Below are positions 35,675-44,961 of a stretch of 49,063 bases of DNA, piece by piece (the stretch's first letter is position 1; the number at the start of each line of letters is the position of its first letter). This stretch comes from Arthrobacter sp. B1805 (lineage in GTDB: Bacteria > Actinomycetota > Actinomycetes > Actinomycetales > Micrococcaceae). Both the position numbers and the translations under genes were made by a program. The notes under the pieces were generated by a model. It made no database searches and was not told where the DNA came from. It saw nothing but the letters and a program-made list of their open reading frames with translations. The stretch covers positions 1 to 49,063 of the forward strand of contig NZ_PJIQ01000017.1 of NCBI RefSeq assembly GCF_002929745.1, read 5' to 3'.

Positions 35675-35680
35675 TAGGCT
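35675..35680 (+). promoter_or_regulatory. Possible -10 box of the adenine deaminase gene
   Basis: TAGGCT, 6 nt before the ATG at 35687; the bases between (GGACGG) are only a weak ribosome site. Suggests a leaderless start independent of the operon above. Confidence 0.4.
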
Positions 35681-35686
35681 GGACGG

Positions 35687-36697
35687 ATGCTGCCACTGCC
35701 CTGCGCCGAACTGCACCTGCACATCGAAGGGACGCTGGAGCCGCACCTCATCTTCGAGCTCGCCGGGCGCAACGGGATCTCGCTGCCCTACGCGGACGCG
35801 GCCGACCTCGCGGCCCGGTACGCGTTCTCCGACCTGCAGTCGTTCCTCGACCTGTACTACGCGGGGATGACCGTACTACGGACCGAGCAGGACTTCGAGG
35901 ACATGACGCGGGCGTACCTGCGGCGCGCCTCGGCGGCGGGGGTCCGTCACGCCGAGATCATGATGGATCCGCAGGCGCACCTCGCCCGCGGCGTCGCGCT
36001 CGAGACCTGCGTCAACGGCGTGGCCGCGGCGCTCGCGACCAGTGAGGCGGAGTTCGGCATCAGCACGGCGCTCATCGCCGCGTTCCTTCGCGACCGCCCC
36101 GCCGCGGAGGCCCTCGGGGTGCTGCGGGAACTGATCGCCATAGACGCTCCGATCATCGGGATCGGGCTCGATTCGGCGGAGGTCGGCTACCCGCCGTCGC
36201 TCTTCACCGAGGTGTACGATCTCGCCCGGAACGCTGGACTGAAGTGCGTCGCTCACGCCGGGGAGGAGGGGCCGCCCGCCTACATCCGGGAAGCGCTCGA
36301 CATCCTGCGCGTCGACCGGATCGACCACGGTATCCGGTGCCTGGAGGACGACGCGCTCGTCGAGCGGCTGGTCGCAGACCGCGTCCCGCTGACGGTGTGC
36401 CCGCTCTCGAACGTGCGGCTCCGCGCCGTCGACACCCTTGCCGATCATCCCCTGCCGCAGATGCTAGCCCGCGGTCTGAACGTGTCCGTCAACTCGGATG
36501 ATCCCGCCTACTTCGGGGGCTACCTAGACGACAACGTCCAGGCCCTCGAAGCGGTGTTCGGTCTCGGTCCCGATGCCCTCGCGATGCTTGCCGCGAACTC
36601 CTTCCGTTCCGCCTTCCTGCAGGATGATCGACGGACGGCACTCCTGGCCGAGGTCGACTCCTGGCTGGTTGCCGTCCGGCAGTCCGGCGTCAGCTGA
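35687..36697 (+). CDS. Adenine deaminase (adenosine-deaminase superfamily)
   Basis: 336-aa purine deaminase. Metal His10/His12 in ELHLHIEGTLEP, His190 and catalytic Glu193 in HAGEEGP, His214 in RIDHGIRC, and the Asp271-Asp272 pair in NSDDPAYFGGY. The GLDSAE, HAGEEGP and SDDPAYFGGY spellings are those of the adenine-acting (ADE/Aah1-like) branch, not of classic adenosine deaminase, so adenine to hypoxanthine is the likely reaction in purine salvage. Preceded by TAGGCT at 6 nt. Monocistronic. Confidence 0.88.
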   Translation: MLPLPCAELHLHIEGTLEPHLIFELAGRNGISLPYADAADLAARYAFSDLQSFLDLYYAGMTVLRTEQDFEDMTRAYLRRASAAGVRHAEIMMDPQAHLARGVALETCVNGVAAALATSEAEFGISTALIAAFLRDRPAAEALGVLRELIAIDAPIIGIGLDSAEVGYPPSLFTEVYDLARNAGLKCVAHAGEEGPPAYIREALDILRVDRIDHGIRCLEDDALVERLVADRVPLTVCPLSNVRLRAVDTLADHPLPQMLARGLNVSVNSDDPAYFGGYLDDNVQALEAVFGLGPDALAMLAANSFRSAFLQDDRRTALLAEVDSWLVAVRQSGVS

Positions 36698-36787
36698 CCC
36701 TTCCTGGTCGGGCCGTCCCCCTGCCCCTGCGGTGTGGTTTCCTTCACATCCCCGGTACATCGTGGCTGGGATCATGCGGGCCGGTGA

Positions 36788-36793
36788 TACTTT
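36788..36793 (+). promoter_or_regulatory. Possible -10 box of the YitT gene
   Basis: TACTTT, 6 nt before ATG 36800; no Shine-Dalgarno between, so probably leaderless. Confidence 0.45.
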
Positions 36794-36799
36794 GCGGCC

Positions 36800-37456
36800 A
36801 TGAGGATTGCAGCCGCCCGGCCGGACATCGAGGAAACCGTCGAGACCGAGGAAGCCGTTCCGATCGTGAAGCACTCGGCGCTGGAGGACATCCTCGGCAT
36901 CATCACGGGCACCTTCACGGTCTCCCTCGGACTGTTCCTGCTGAAGGCCAGCGGTGCCGTCACCGGAGGAACGGCCGGCCTCGCCCTGCTCCTGAGCTAC
37001 GTGGGCGATCTCCCCTTCAGCGTCCTGTTCTTCGCCGTCAACGTGCCGTTCTTCGCGCTGGCCGTCTGGAAGAAGGGCTGGGATTTCACGCTGCGGACGA
37101 TGGCCGCCGTCGCCCTCGTCTCGGGCTTGTCCTACCTCCACCCGCTGGCCCTGGGCAAACTGACGCTCGATCCGCTCTACGCGGCCCTCGGCGGGAACCT
37201 GCTGGCCGGCGTCGGGCTGCTGATCCTCTTCCGGCACAAGGCGAGCCTCGGCGGGTTCAACATCCTCGCGCTCATCCTGCAGGAACGCCTCAACTGGCGC
37301 GCAGGCTACGTGCAGATGGCTCTCGATACGGCGATCGTCCTCGCCGCCTTCGCCGTCGTCGAGCCGGCCGCAGTCCTGTTGTCCGCAGCAGGGGCTGTCC
37401 TGCTGAACCTGGTGCTGGCCCTCAACCATCGGCCTGGGCGCTACCTCGGCGCCTAG
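36800..37456 (+). CDS. YitT family membrane protein
   Basis: 218-aa integral membrane protein with five to six hydrophobic segments after a charged N-terminus of about 28 residues. Family marks: EDILGIITGTFTVSLGLFLLKASGAVTGGTAGLALLL and GGNLLAGVGLLILFRHKASLGGFNIL. YitT proteins are widespread with no firm function; transport has been proposed. It lacks the C-terminal DUF2179 domain of longer relatives. Confidence 0.83.
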   Translation: MRIAAARPDIEETVETEEAVPIVKHSALEDILGIITGTFTVSLGLFLLKASGAVTGGTAGLALLLSYVGDLPFSVLFFAVNVPFFALAVWKKGWDFTLRTMAAVALVSGLSYLHPLALGKLTLDPLYAALGGNLLAGVGLLILFRHKASLGGFNILALILQERLNWRAGYVQMALDTAIVLAAFAVVEPAAVLLSAAGAVLLNLVLALNHRPGRYLGA

Positions 37457-37512
37457 CTGCCCTTCCGAAGCGACCCCGGCGAATCTAGACTCGTCCAAGG
37501 ATCGGGGGACTC

Positions 37513-37908
37513 ATGGAGGGTACCGGAGCACGCTTCGCCGTTGTGCCTGAGCAGCACGGTCTTGTCCTTGTGCAATGGGCGCCGGCCATCGTCCTGAGGG
37601 ATTCGGACGGTGCCTCGCTGACGGCCGAGGTCCAACTCCACCGTCCCGGACACCGCGTCCACCTGCTGATGTTCCTCAACGGCATGACGTCCCTCAGCCA
37701 GGACGCCCTGGCGTACTTCGCGAAGCGCGCACCGTTGTCCGCTGTCGCCCTGGTGGGCCCATCGATCCTTGACCAGCCGTTAATCGAGCTGTACGTCGAG
37801 GTCTACCACCCGCCGTACCCGGTGGAGTACTTCGAGCGGGAGGGCCCGGCGCGGGACTGGCTTCTTCGCCAGCCGACCCTCGGTGCTCCGGGTCCGGGCG
37901 CCCGGTGA
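37513..37908 (+). CDS. STAS/SpoIIAA-like small protein
   Basis: 131-aa cytoplasmic protein. Pattern VLVQWAPAIVLRDSDGASLTAEV then VHLLMFLNGMTSLSQDALAYFAK then VALVGPSILDQPLIELYVEV resembles the SpoIIAA/STAS-like actinobacterial family (I believe DUF7793). No catalytic residues are evident; a protein-protein or lipid-binding role is possible. GGGGGA lies a few bases before ATG 37513. Ends just before a strong terminator shared with the convergent MMPL gene. Confidence 0.65.
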   Translation: MEGTGARFAVVPEQHGLVLVQWAPAIVLRDSDGASLTAEVQLHRPGHRVHLLMFLNGMTSLSQDALAYFAKRAPLSAVALVGPSILDQPLIELYVEVYHPPYPVEYFEREGPARDWLLRQPTLGAPGPGAR

Positions 37909-37922
37909 CCGCGAGCCCCATT

Positions 37923-37957
37923 CCGCGCCTGCTGCGGAGTGACCGCAGCAGGCGCGG
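37923..37957. terminator. Bidirectional terminator between STAS-like and MMPL genes
   Basis: Perfect 15-bp stem (37923-37937 with 37943-37957), loop AGTGA, just 4 nt from the MMPL stop and 14 nt from the STAS-like stop. Confidence 0.88.
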
Positions 37958-37961
37958 GAAG

Positions 37962-40505
37962 TTACACCAGGACGGTCTCGCGCTCCTTGTCCTCGCGCAA
38001 CAGCTTCGCGCCTTCGACGTCGACATCGGGCAGGATGCGCTCGAGCCAGGCCGGCAGCCACCACGCGCGCTCCCCCAGCAGGTACATCGCGGCCGGCACC
38101 AGCGTCATACGGACCACGAAGGCATCCAGCAGGACACCGAAGGCGAGCCCGAACCCGATCGGACGCACCATCGCGAGGTGCGAGAACACGAACCCGGCGA
38201 ACACGGACACCATGATGATCGCCGCCGCGGTGACCACCCGGGCGCCATGGCTGAAGCCGATGCGGACGGCAGCCTTCGGATCGTCGCCGTGGACGTACGC
38301 CTCGCGCATGCCCGAGACGAGGAACATCTGGTAATCCATGGCGAGCCCGAAGAGCACCCCGATCAGGATGATCGGCAGGAAGCTCAGGATGGGCCCGGGA
38401 TTGGTGACACCGAAGAAGCCTCCCATCCAGCCCCACTGGTAGATGGCGACCGTCGCGCCGAAGCTCGCGAGCAGTGACAGCAGGAACCCGGCGGTCGCGA
38501 TGACGGGAACCAGGATCGAGCGGAAGACCAGCAGCAGCAGGATCAGCGACAGCCCGACGACGATCCCGAGGTAGACCGGCAGGGCCTCCATCAGCTTCGC
38601 GGACACGTCGATGTTCGCAGCGGTCTGTCCGGTCACGGAGATCGCGACGCCGGTCTGGTCCTCGAACCCGGTCGTCGCTTCGCGGAGGTCGCGGACGAGC
38701 TTCTCGGTGGTCACGCTGGCCGGGCCCTCCTCCGGGATCACCTGGAAGATCGCGGTTCGTCCGTCCTCGCTGACTGCGGCGGGGACGGATGCTGCGACGT
38801 CGGGCACCTCGCGCAGGAGGTCGTTGACGTCCAGCCTGAGCGCCGTGAGCTCGGCCTCGTCGGCCGTCTCAGGCATCGACCCGACCACGATCAGTGGCCC
38901 GTTCGTGCCGGCCCCGAACTTCTCGCCGATGGTGCTGTACGCCTGGAACGCCGTCGAGTCGGCAGGCTCGGTACCACCGTCCGGCAGCCCGACGCGCAAC
39001 TGTGCAGCAGGGATGGCGATGACACCGAGGACGACGATGCCGGCGAGGACCGTCAGGATCGGTTTCCGGGTGGCGATGCCGCCCCAGCCCGCGCCTCTCG
39101 CGGCCTGTTCGTCCGACGCTGAGGAGCCGGAGCCCGCGACGTCGACCGCCGTGCCGTCGTGGTCCTGCGCCTTCGCCCAGCGGCGCTTCGAGATGATGCG
39201 CCGCCCGAACACCGCGAGCAGGGCGGGAGTGAGGGTCAGGGCGACGATGACCGAGACGGCGACCGTACCTGCCGCGGAGAGACCCATGACCGTCAGGAAC
39301 GGCAGCCCCGGGACTGCGAGTGCCGCAAGGGCCACGATCACCGTGATTCCGGCGAACAGCACAGCGTTTCCCGCCGTTCCCGTGGCCTTGGCGATGGACT
39401 CCTGCAGGTCCATGCCGTGCAGCAGCTGCGTGCGGTGGCGATTGACGATGAACAGCGAGTAGTCGATCCCTACAGCGAGACCGAGCATCAGGGCGAGGAC
39501 CGGCGAGATGCTGTTCATCTCGATGATGCCCGAGAGGGCGAAGGTGATCCCGACCCCGACTCCTACGCCCACTACGGCCATGAGCAGCGGCAGACCGGCG
39601 GCTATCAGCGTGCCCAGCATCAGGATCAGGACGACGGCGGCGACGGCCAGACCGATGGCCTCCGTGGCACCGACGATGCCGGACACGTCCTCGACGATCT
39701 CCTTGCTGTAGTCGACGCCCACTCCGGCTGATCCAGCCTCGGCGGCAGCCTCCTGGACCGCTGCGCGCAGTTCGGGGGACACTCCGTTGATCTGCTGCTC
39801 GAACTGCACACTGGCGACGGCGGCCGTGCCGTCCTCGGAGAGGAGCTCCACTCCCGAGGTGGCCTCGAGCTGCCGCTGGGCTAGCTCGAGCTCTGTCCTC
39901 CCGGACTCGAGCTGCTCCCGCCCGGACTCGAGTTCGGTCCGGCTGGCATCGAGTTGCGCCTGCCCCTGGGCGAGCTGCTGCTCGGTGGCCGCAGCCTGGT
40001 CCGGCGGCAACTGTCCGCGCGCCTGCTCGAACTGCGACCGCTGCTCGTCGAGCTGGGCCTGGCCCTGCGCGAGCTGCTCCTCACCGGCCACGAGCTGCTG
40101 CTCGCTGGCCTGGAGCTCGGCACGTCCTGAGTCGAGCTCCTGCGCGCCGGATGCGACCTGGTCTGCGACGTCGAAAGGATCGACGACGCCGCGGACGCCG
40201 TCGAGCTCCGCGATGTCCGCGAGCGCCGACTGCACGCCCTCGCGCTGCTCCCCGGAGAACGGTGCGCCGTCGTCCGTGGTGAACACCACCGTTCCCGTGC
40301 CGCCGACAGCTTCCGGCAGTTCCTCCCGGAGGCGGTCCGAGATGCGCTGCGATTCAGTACCGGGGATGGTGAAGTTGTTGGTCAGGGTGCCGGAGAAGGC
40401 GACGGCTGCGCCTCCGACGGCGAGCATGATCGCGAGCCATGCGGAGATGACCCACCACCGCCTCCGAAACGCGAACGAGCCGAGCCGGTAGAGCAAGAAA
40501 GCCAT
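37962..40505 (-). CDS. MMPL family RND transporter
   Basis: 847-aa exporter of the MMPL/RND group. Helix 1 at about 16-38, a large outer domain to about 265, then helices 2-6, a second outer domain, and helices 8-12, with the family block GLAVGIDYSLFIVNRHR in the first half and GLAMDYQMFLVSGMREAY in the second. The first outer domain contains a Gln/Glu-rich heptad-like coiled coil (about 122-217). Such proteins export lipids or drugs across the membrane using the proton gradient. It starts 33 nt after the tetR stop in the same operon, so it is probably TetR-controlled efflux. Confidence 0.93.
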   Translation of the reverse strand: MAFLLYRLGSFAFRRRWWVISAWLAIMLAVGGAAVAFSGTLTNNFTIPGTESQRISDRLREELPEAVGGTGTVVFTTDDGAPFSGEQREGVQSALADIAELDGVRGVVDPFDVADQVASGAQELDSGRAELQASEQQLVAGEEQLAQGQAQLDEQRSQFEQARGQLPPDQAAATEQQLAQGQAQLDASRTELESGREQLESGRTELELAQRQLEATSGVELLSEDGTAAVASVQFEQQINGVSPELRAAVQEAAAEAGSAGVGVDYSKEIVEDVSGIVGATEAIGLAVAAVVLILMLGTLIAAGLPLLMAVVGVGVGVGITFALSGIIEMNSISPVLALMLGLAVGIDYSLFIVNRHRTQLLHGMDLQESIAKATGTAGNAVLFAGITVIVALAALAVPGLPFLTVMGLSAAGTVAVSVIVALTLTPALLAVFGRRIISKRRWAKAQDHDGTAVDVAGSGSSASDEQAARGAGWGGIATRKPILTVLAGIVVLGVIAIPAAQLRVGLPDGGTEPADSTAFQAYSTIGEKFGAGTNGPLIVVGSMPETADEAELTALRLDVNDLLREVPDVAASVPAAVSEDGRTAIFQVIPEEGPASVTTEKLVRDLREATTGFEDQTGVAISVTGQTAANIDVSAKLMEALPVYLGIVVGLSLILLLLVFRSILVPVIATAGFLLSLLASFGATVAIYQWGWMGGFFGVTNPGPILSFLPIILIGVLFGLAMDYQMFLVSGMREAYVHGDDPKAAVRIGFSHGARVVTAAAIIMVSVFAGFVFSHLAMVRPIGFGLAFGVLLDAFVVRMTLVPAAMYLLGERAWWLPAWLERILPDVDVEGAKLLREDKERETVLV

Positions 40506-40538
40506 GGGAAAGTCCTAGCGGGAGTGGTAGTGAGGGAA

Positions 40539-41201
40539 TCAGGAGGAGGACCGGGGACGGCCCATCGAACCGACGCCCGGATCGGCGAAGCCGTCCCGCA
40601 GCATCGTCAGGACCGCGAGGATGCGGGCCTCCAGGTCGGCGCCGGAGTCGTCGCCGGAGGTGGGGGTGTCGGATGCCCAGTCGCGCATCGCAGCCTTGGT
40701 GCAGGAGAGGACGCAGCCGACGAGCGAGTTCAGGTACAGATCCGATGCCCCGGAGCCGAGGCGACTGCGGAGCGCTTCCACGATGCGCACTTCGGCGCGC
40801 TCCCAGGAGTGCAGCTGGGCGCGCAGCAGTTCCGGATTCACTGCGGCCATCCGGAAGAGTTCGCCGTGCTGCGACAGCCCCTCCATCCGGGTGGTCTCGA
40901 TGAAGGCGGAGATGATCGAGTCGAACAACGGCTCGTCCTGCGGGAGCTTGCCGAACACCTCGATCGCCAGGTCGAGAAACCCGTCGACCCGCACCGTCAG
41001 CGCGTCTTCCGCGCTGTGGAAGTAGTTGAAGAACGTGCGGCGCGATACGCCGGCGCGTTCGGCGATCTGATCGACCGTGAAGGCGCCCGGGCCGACGGAT
41101 CGTGCAAGGTCGAAGGCGGCGTCCGCGATGGCACGGCGCGTATCGATCTTGTTCTGCTCGCGGCGACCCATCGGCTCCACGTTGTCGGTTGTACTCAGCA
41201 C
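40539..41201 (-). CDS. TetR-family repressor of the MMPL exporter
   Basis: 220-aa regulator. N-terminal helix-turn-helix at about 20-62: RRAIADAAFDLARSVGPGAFTVDQIAERAGVSRRTFFNYFHS. The all-helical C-terminal part would bind an effector and dimerise. GTG 41201 lies 6 nt after a TAGGCT -10 box, suggesting leaderless translation; ATG 41171 with GTGGAG upstream is the alternative start (210 aa). A perfect palindrome covers the -35, so autorepression together with the downstream exporter is likely. Confidence 0.9.
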   Translation of the reverse strand: MLSTTDNVEPMGRREQNKIDTRRAIADAAFDLARSVGPGAFTVDQIAERAGVSRRTFFNYFHSAEDALTVRVDGFLDLAIEVFGKLPQDEPLFDSIISAFIETTRMEGLSQHGELFRMAAVNPELLRAQLHSWERAEVRIVEALRSRLGSGASDLYLNSLVGCVLSCTKAAMRDWASDTPTSGDDSGADLEARILAVLTMLRDGFADPGVGSMGRPRSSS

Positions 41202-41207
41202 GGTCCA

Positions 41208-41237
41208 AGCCTAGAGCGAAACTTGCACGCTGTGCAA
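41208..41237 (-). promoter_or_regulatory. tetR-mmpL promoter and TetR operator
   Basis: On the - strand: -35 TTGCAC (41237-41232), 18-bp spacer, -10 TAGGCT (41213-41208), start GTG 6 nt further. A perfect inverted repeat TTGCAC-N3-GTGCAA (41223-41237) includes the whole -35, so repressor and RNA polymerase would compete. Confidence 0.8.
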
Positions 41238-41345
41238 CAAAGGGGTCATGGACGCCTTCGAGCAACACCTGGTCACCGCTCCTCCCCTGGAAGTTGACCG
41301 AGGGCCACCGCGGGCAGCGGAGGCAGCACCCCCCCGGGCGCGAAC

Positions 41346-41498
41346 GGGAAGGCTGCCGGTTGTCGCGAGCTGTTCGGCGACGGCGAGGAGCTTGGCGTTG
41401 ATCTGCGAGGAGACCTGCTCCAGCATGATGAACGCCTGCCCGGAGGTGATGCCGTAGCGCTCCGACCCCTTCCGGGCTATGGCACCACCGCTGTTCAC
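41346..41498 (-). pseudogene. ANTAR-domain remnant
   Basis: A - strand frame reads AIARKGSERYGITSGQAFIM then LEQVSSQINAKLLAVAEQLA. This follows the ANTAR RNA-binding pattern (AKG..R YGI....AF..L...S...N.KL..VA). The helix 1 region is about two residues short, and there is no normal upstream domain; a GTG at 41498 would open it, only 21 bp from the divergent czcD start. After the domain the frame continues as low-complexity Arg/Gly sequence to 41211. More likely a truncated relic than a working regulator. Confidence 0.5.
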
Positions 41499-41507
41499 CC
41501 GCGGCTG

Positions 41508-41513
41508 TACTAT
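41508..41513 (+). promoter_or_regulatory. Possible -10 box of czcD
   Basis: TACTAT, 6 nt before ATG 41520, with no ribosome site between. Supports a leaderless mRNA. Confidence 0.5.
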
Positions 41514-41519
41514 CGATGC

Positions 41520-42437
41520 ATGGAATCGCACCACCACCACGCTCGGCCCGACGAGGCGAATCGACGGCCTCTGGCCGGCGCACTCGCGATCACGCTCGGT
41601 GTCTTCGTCCTCCAGATCGTGGGGTCGCTGTGGACGGGCAGCCTGGCGCTGCTCTTCGACTCGGTGCATGTGCTGACCGACGCCGCCGGCCTCGCCGTGG
41701 CACTAGGTGCAGCGACCCTGGCCGGTCGTCCCGCCACCGCCCGGCGTTCCTGGGGATTCCGCCGCGCAGAAGTCATCGCGGCGCTCCTGCAGGCGGCATT
41801 CCTCCTCGCCGTCGGGGCGTACGTGCTCGTCGAGGGAGTGCGGCGCCTGATCACGCCCGAGGAGGTGGCTGCGCCCGAACTGATCGTCTTCGGGGCGATC
41901 GGTCTCGCGGGCAACCTCGCCGCACTCTGGCTCCTCGCACGGCACCGGACGGCGAGTTTCAACCTCCGCGCAGCCTTCCTCGAAGTGCTCAACGACGCAC
42001 TGGGATCCGTGGCCGTCATCACCGCTGCCGTGATCATCACGCTGACCGGGTGGATGCGGGCCGACGCCGTCGTCGCCCTGCTCATCGGCGCCCTCATCAT
42101 CCCGCGGACGCTGATGCTGCTGCGAGAGACCATCGATGTACTCCTGGAGTCCACCCCCATCGGGATCGATCTCGAGGAGGTACGCGCCCACATCGCCCGG
42201 CTGCCACAGGTCCGGGATGTCCACGATCTGCACATCAGCCAGATTGCAACCGGACTGCCGGTGCTCACGGCGCACATCGTCGTCGATGACGAGTGCTACC
42301 GGGACGGATCGGCCCACGCCGTCCTCGACCAGCTCCAGGAATGCGTCGGCCAGCACTTCGAGGTCGGCATCGATCACTGCACCTTCCAGATCGAGCCGCT
42401 GGGGCACGTACCCCACGAGACGGAGCTGACTCACTGA
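41520..42437 (+). CDS. Cation diffusion facilitator (CzcD/ZitB type)
   Basis: 305-aa metal/proton antiporter exporting divalent cations. N-terminal His run (MESHHHHARPDE), six helices, and a C-terminal cytoplasmic domain (about 205-300). Metal-site residues: Asp47, His50 and Asp54 in FDSVHVLTDAAG, and in helix 5 Glu155 and Asp159 in FLEVLNDALGSV. Classical CzcD/ZitB has His at the position of Glu155, so metal choice may differ. The stop overlaps the start of a CmtR-type sensor (TGATG), so the pair is one metal-resistance operon; cadmium or lead are candidates given the sensor. Confidence 0.92.
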   Translation: MESHHHHARPDEANRRPLAGALAITLGVFVLQIVGSLWTGSLALLFDSVHVLTDAAGLAVALGAATLAGRPATARRSWGFRRAEVIAALLQAAFLLAVGAYVLVEGVRRLITPEEVAAPELIVFGAIGLAGNLAALWLLARHRTASFNLRAAFLEVLNDALGSVAVITAAVIITLTGWMRADAVVALLIGALIIPRTLMLLRETIDVLLESTPIGIDLEEVRAHIARLPQVRDVHDLHISQIATGLPVLTAHIVVDDECYRDGSAHAVLDQLQECVGQHFEVGIDHCTFQIEPLGHVPHETELTH

Positions 42438-42751
42438 TGCTCGAGACCCTGACCTCGACCTCCGTCCTCGAACGCGTGGGCACGGCGCTCTCCGACCCGA
42501 CGCGCGTCCGCATCCTGGTGGCGCTCCGGGACGCGCCGGCGTACCCGAGCGACCTGGCGCTGCTTCTGGGCGTCAGCCGCCAGAGCCTGTCCAACCACCT
42601 CTCATGCCTGCGCGGCTGCGGACTCGTGGTGTCCGTGCCCGAGGGCCGGCGCTCCCGGTACGAACTCGTCGACCCGAAGCTCGGTCACGCGCTCACGGAC
42701 CTGCTCGGGATCGTCCTCGCCGTCGATCCGGAGCACCACGACCACGCTTGA
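42437..42751 (+). CDS. cmtR: ArsR/SmtB-family metal sensor, CmtR-like
   Basis: 104-aa winged-helix repressor. The recognition helix region SDLALLLGVSRQSLSNHLSCLRGCGLVV carries Cys57 and Cys61, the Cd/Pb ligands of mycobacterial CmtR. The third CmtR ligand, a C-terminal Cys near residue 102, is missing; the end reads VDPEHHDHA, offering His instead. Starts by one-base overlap with the CDF stop, so it controls the exporter and itself. The longer open frame upstream is inside the CDF gene and is rejected. Confidence 0.88.
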   Translation: MLETLTSTSVLERVGTALSDPTRVRILVALRDAPAYPSDLALLLGVSRQSLSNHLSCLRGCGLVVSVPEGRRSRYELVDPKLGHALTDLLGIVLAVDPEHHDHA

Positions 42752-42773
42752 TCCTTGCTCCCCGCACGACGAA

Positions 42774-42804
42774 GGGCCCGGGAGGCGCTGTGCCTGCCGG
42801 GCCC
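42774..42804. terminator. Hairpin between cmtR and the DUF779 gene
   Basis: Eight-base-pair GC stem GGGCCCGG/CCGGGCCC (42774-42781 with 42797-42804), 15-nt loop, in the short convergent gap. Confidence 0.6.
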
Positions 42805-42817
42805 CCTCGTGGTCCGG

Positions 42818-43246
42818 CTATCCCATCAGCCGGGACCGGATGAGGAACCGCTTCCCTTCGGGCGCCTCGACGGAGAACCCGCTCCCCCGCCCTGGAACGA
42901 CGTCGATGGTCAGGTGGGTGTGCCGCCAGTATTCGAACTGCTCGCGCGACATCCAGAACTCGATCAGGCGGGGACCGTCGTCGTTCGTTGCCGTTGCCGC
43001 GTCCTCGCGACCCTGGGCGCCGGCCGTGATGTCCAGGACGCCGAGCAGCACGTCCGCCTCGGCCGTGATGAACTCACCCGCCGGATAGCACATCGGCGAC
43101 GACCCGTCGCAGCACCCCCCGGACTGGTGGAACATCAGGGGCCCATGGATGAGCCACAGCGTGTCCAGGAGCTCCACCGCGCCCGTCGTGAGTGCCACGC
43201 GGGACGTCGTCTCCCCCGGGATCGTCACCGAGGCCTCGACCGTCAT
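42818..43246 (-). CDS. DUF779 protein partnered with aldehyde dehydrogenase
   Basis: 142-aa protein of DUF779. Typical core LIHGPLMFHQSGGCCDGSSPMCYPAGEF with His34, His40, Cys45, Cys46 and Cys53, suggesting a metal or redox site, then FWMSREQFEYWRHTHLTIDVV. The family is regularly found just downstream of ExaC-type aldehyde dehydrogenases, as here (gap of 8 nt), and a partner or maturation role is often supposed but not shown. The long frame upstream is the shadow of the dehydrogenase. CTAGGAG precedes ATG 43246. Confidence 0.88.
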   Translation of the reverse strand: MTVEASVTIPGETTSRVALTTGAVELLDTLWLIHGPLMFHQSGGCCDGSSPMCYPAGEFITAEADVLLGVLDITAGAQGREDAATATNDDGPRLIEFWMSREQFEYWRHTHLTIDVVPGRGSGFSVEAPEGKRFLIRSRLMG

Positions 43247-43254
43247 GGCATCTC

Positions 43255-44778
<1,524 letters not shown>

Positions 44779-44847
44779 CGTCGAACTCCTTGCACTCCTC
44801 GGGACCGGGACGTCGTCGTCCCTGGTCCACAGCGTAGGAGGCCGGGG

Positions 44848-44865
44848 GTTGCACCGACGTTGCAC
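44848..44865 (-). promoter_or_regulatory. Direct repeat upstream of the aldehyde dehydrogenase
   Basis: GTTGCAC-N4-GTTGCAC on the + strand, an 11-bp period (one helical turn), 70-87 nt before the start codon. Candidate activator binding site, perhaps for the GAF-HTH protein at 47021-48373 (inference). Confidence 0.5.
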
Positions 44866-44961
44866 GGCAGCAGCAGCACCGGGCCGGGCCTGCTCAGGTC
44901 ACGGTCACGGCGACGTGTACCGATGGAGGCCCTGAGGGACGCCGATCAGGATGCCCTACGC

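Larger units (their letters stand above)
41202..41519. other. Intergenic region between tetR and czcD
   Basis: 318 bp between divergent genes. The tetR end holds its promoter and operator (41208-41237), the czcD end holds a TACTAT box (41508-41513), and the middle carries an ANTAR-domain-like remnant on the - strand. Confidence 0.7.
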
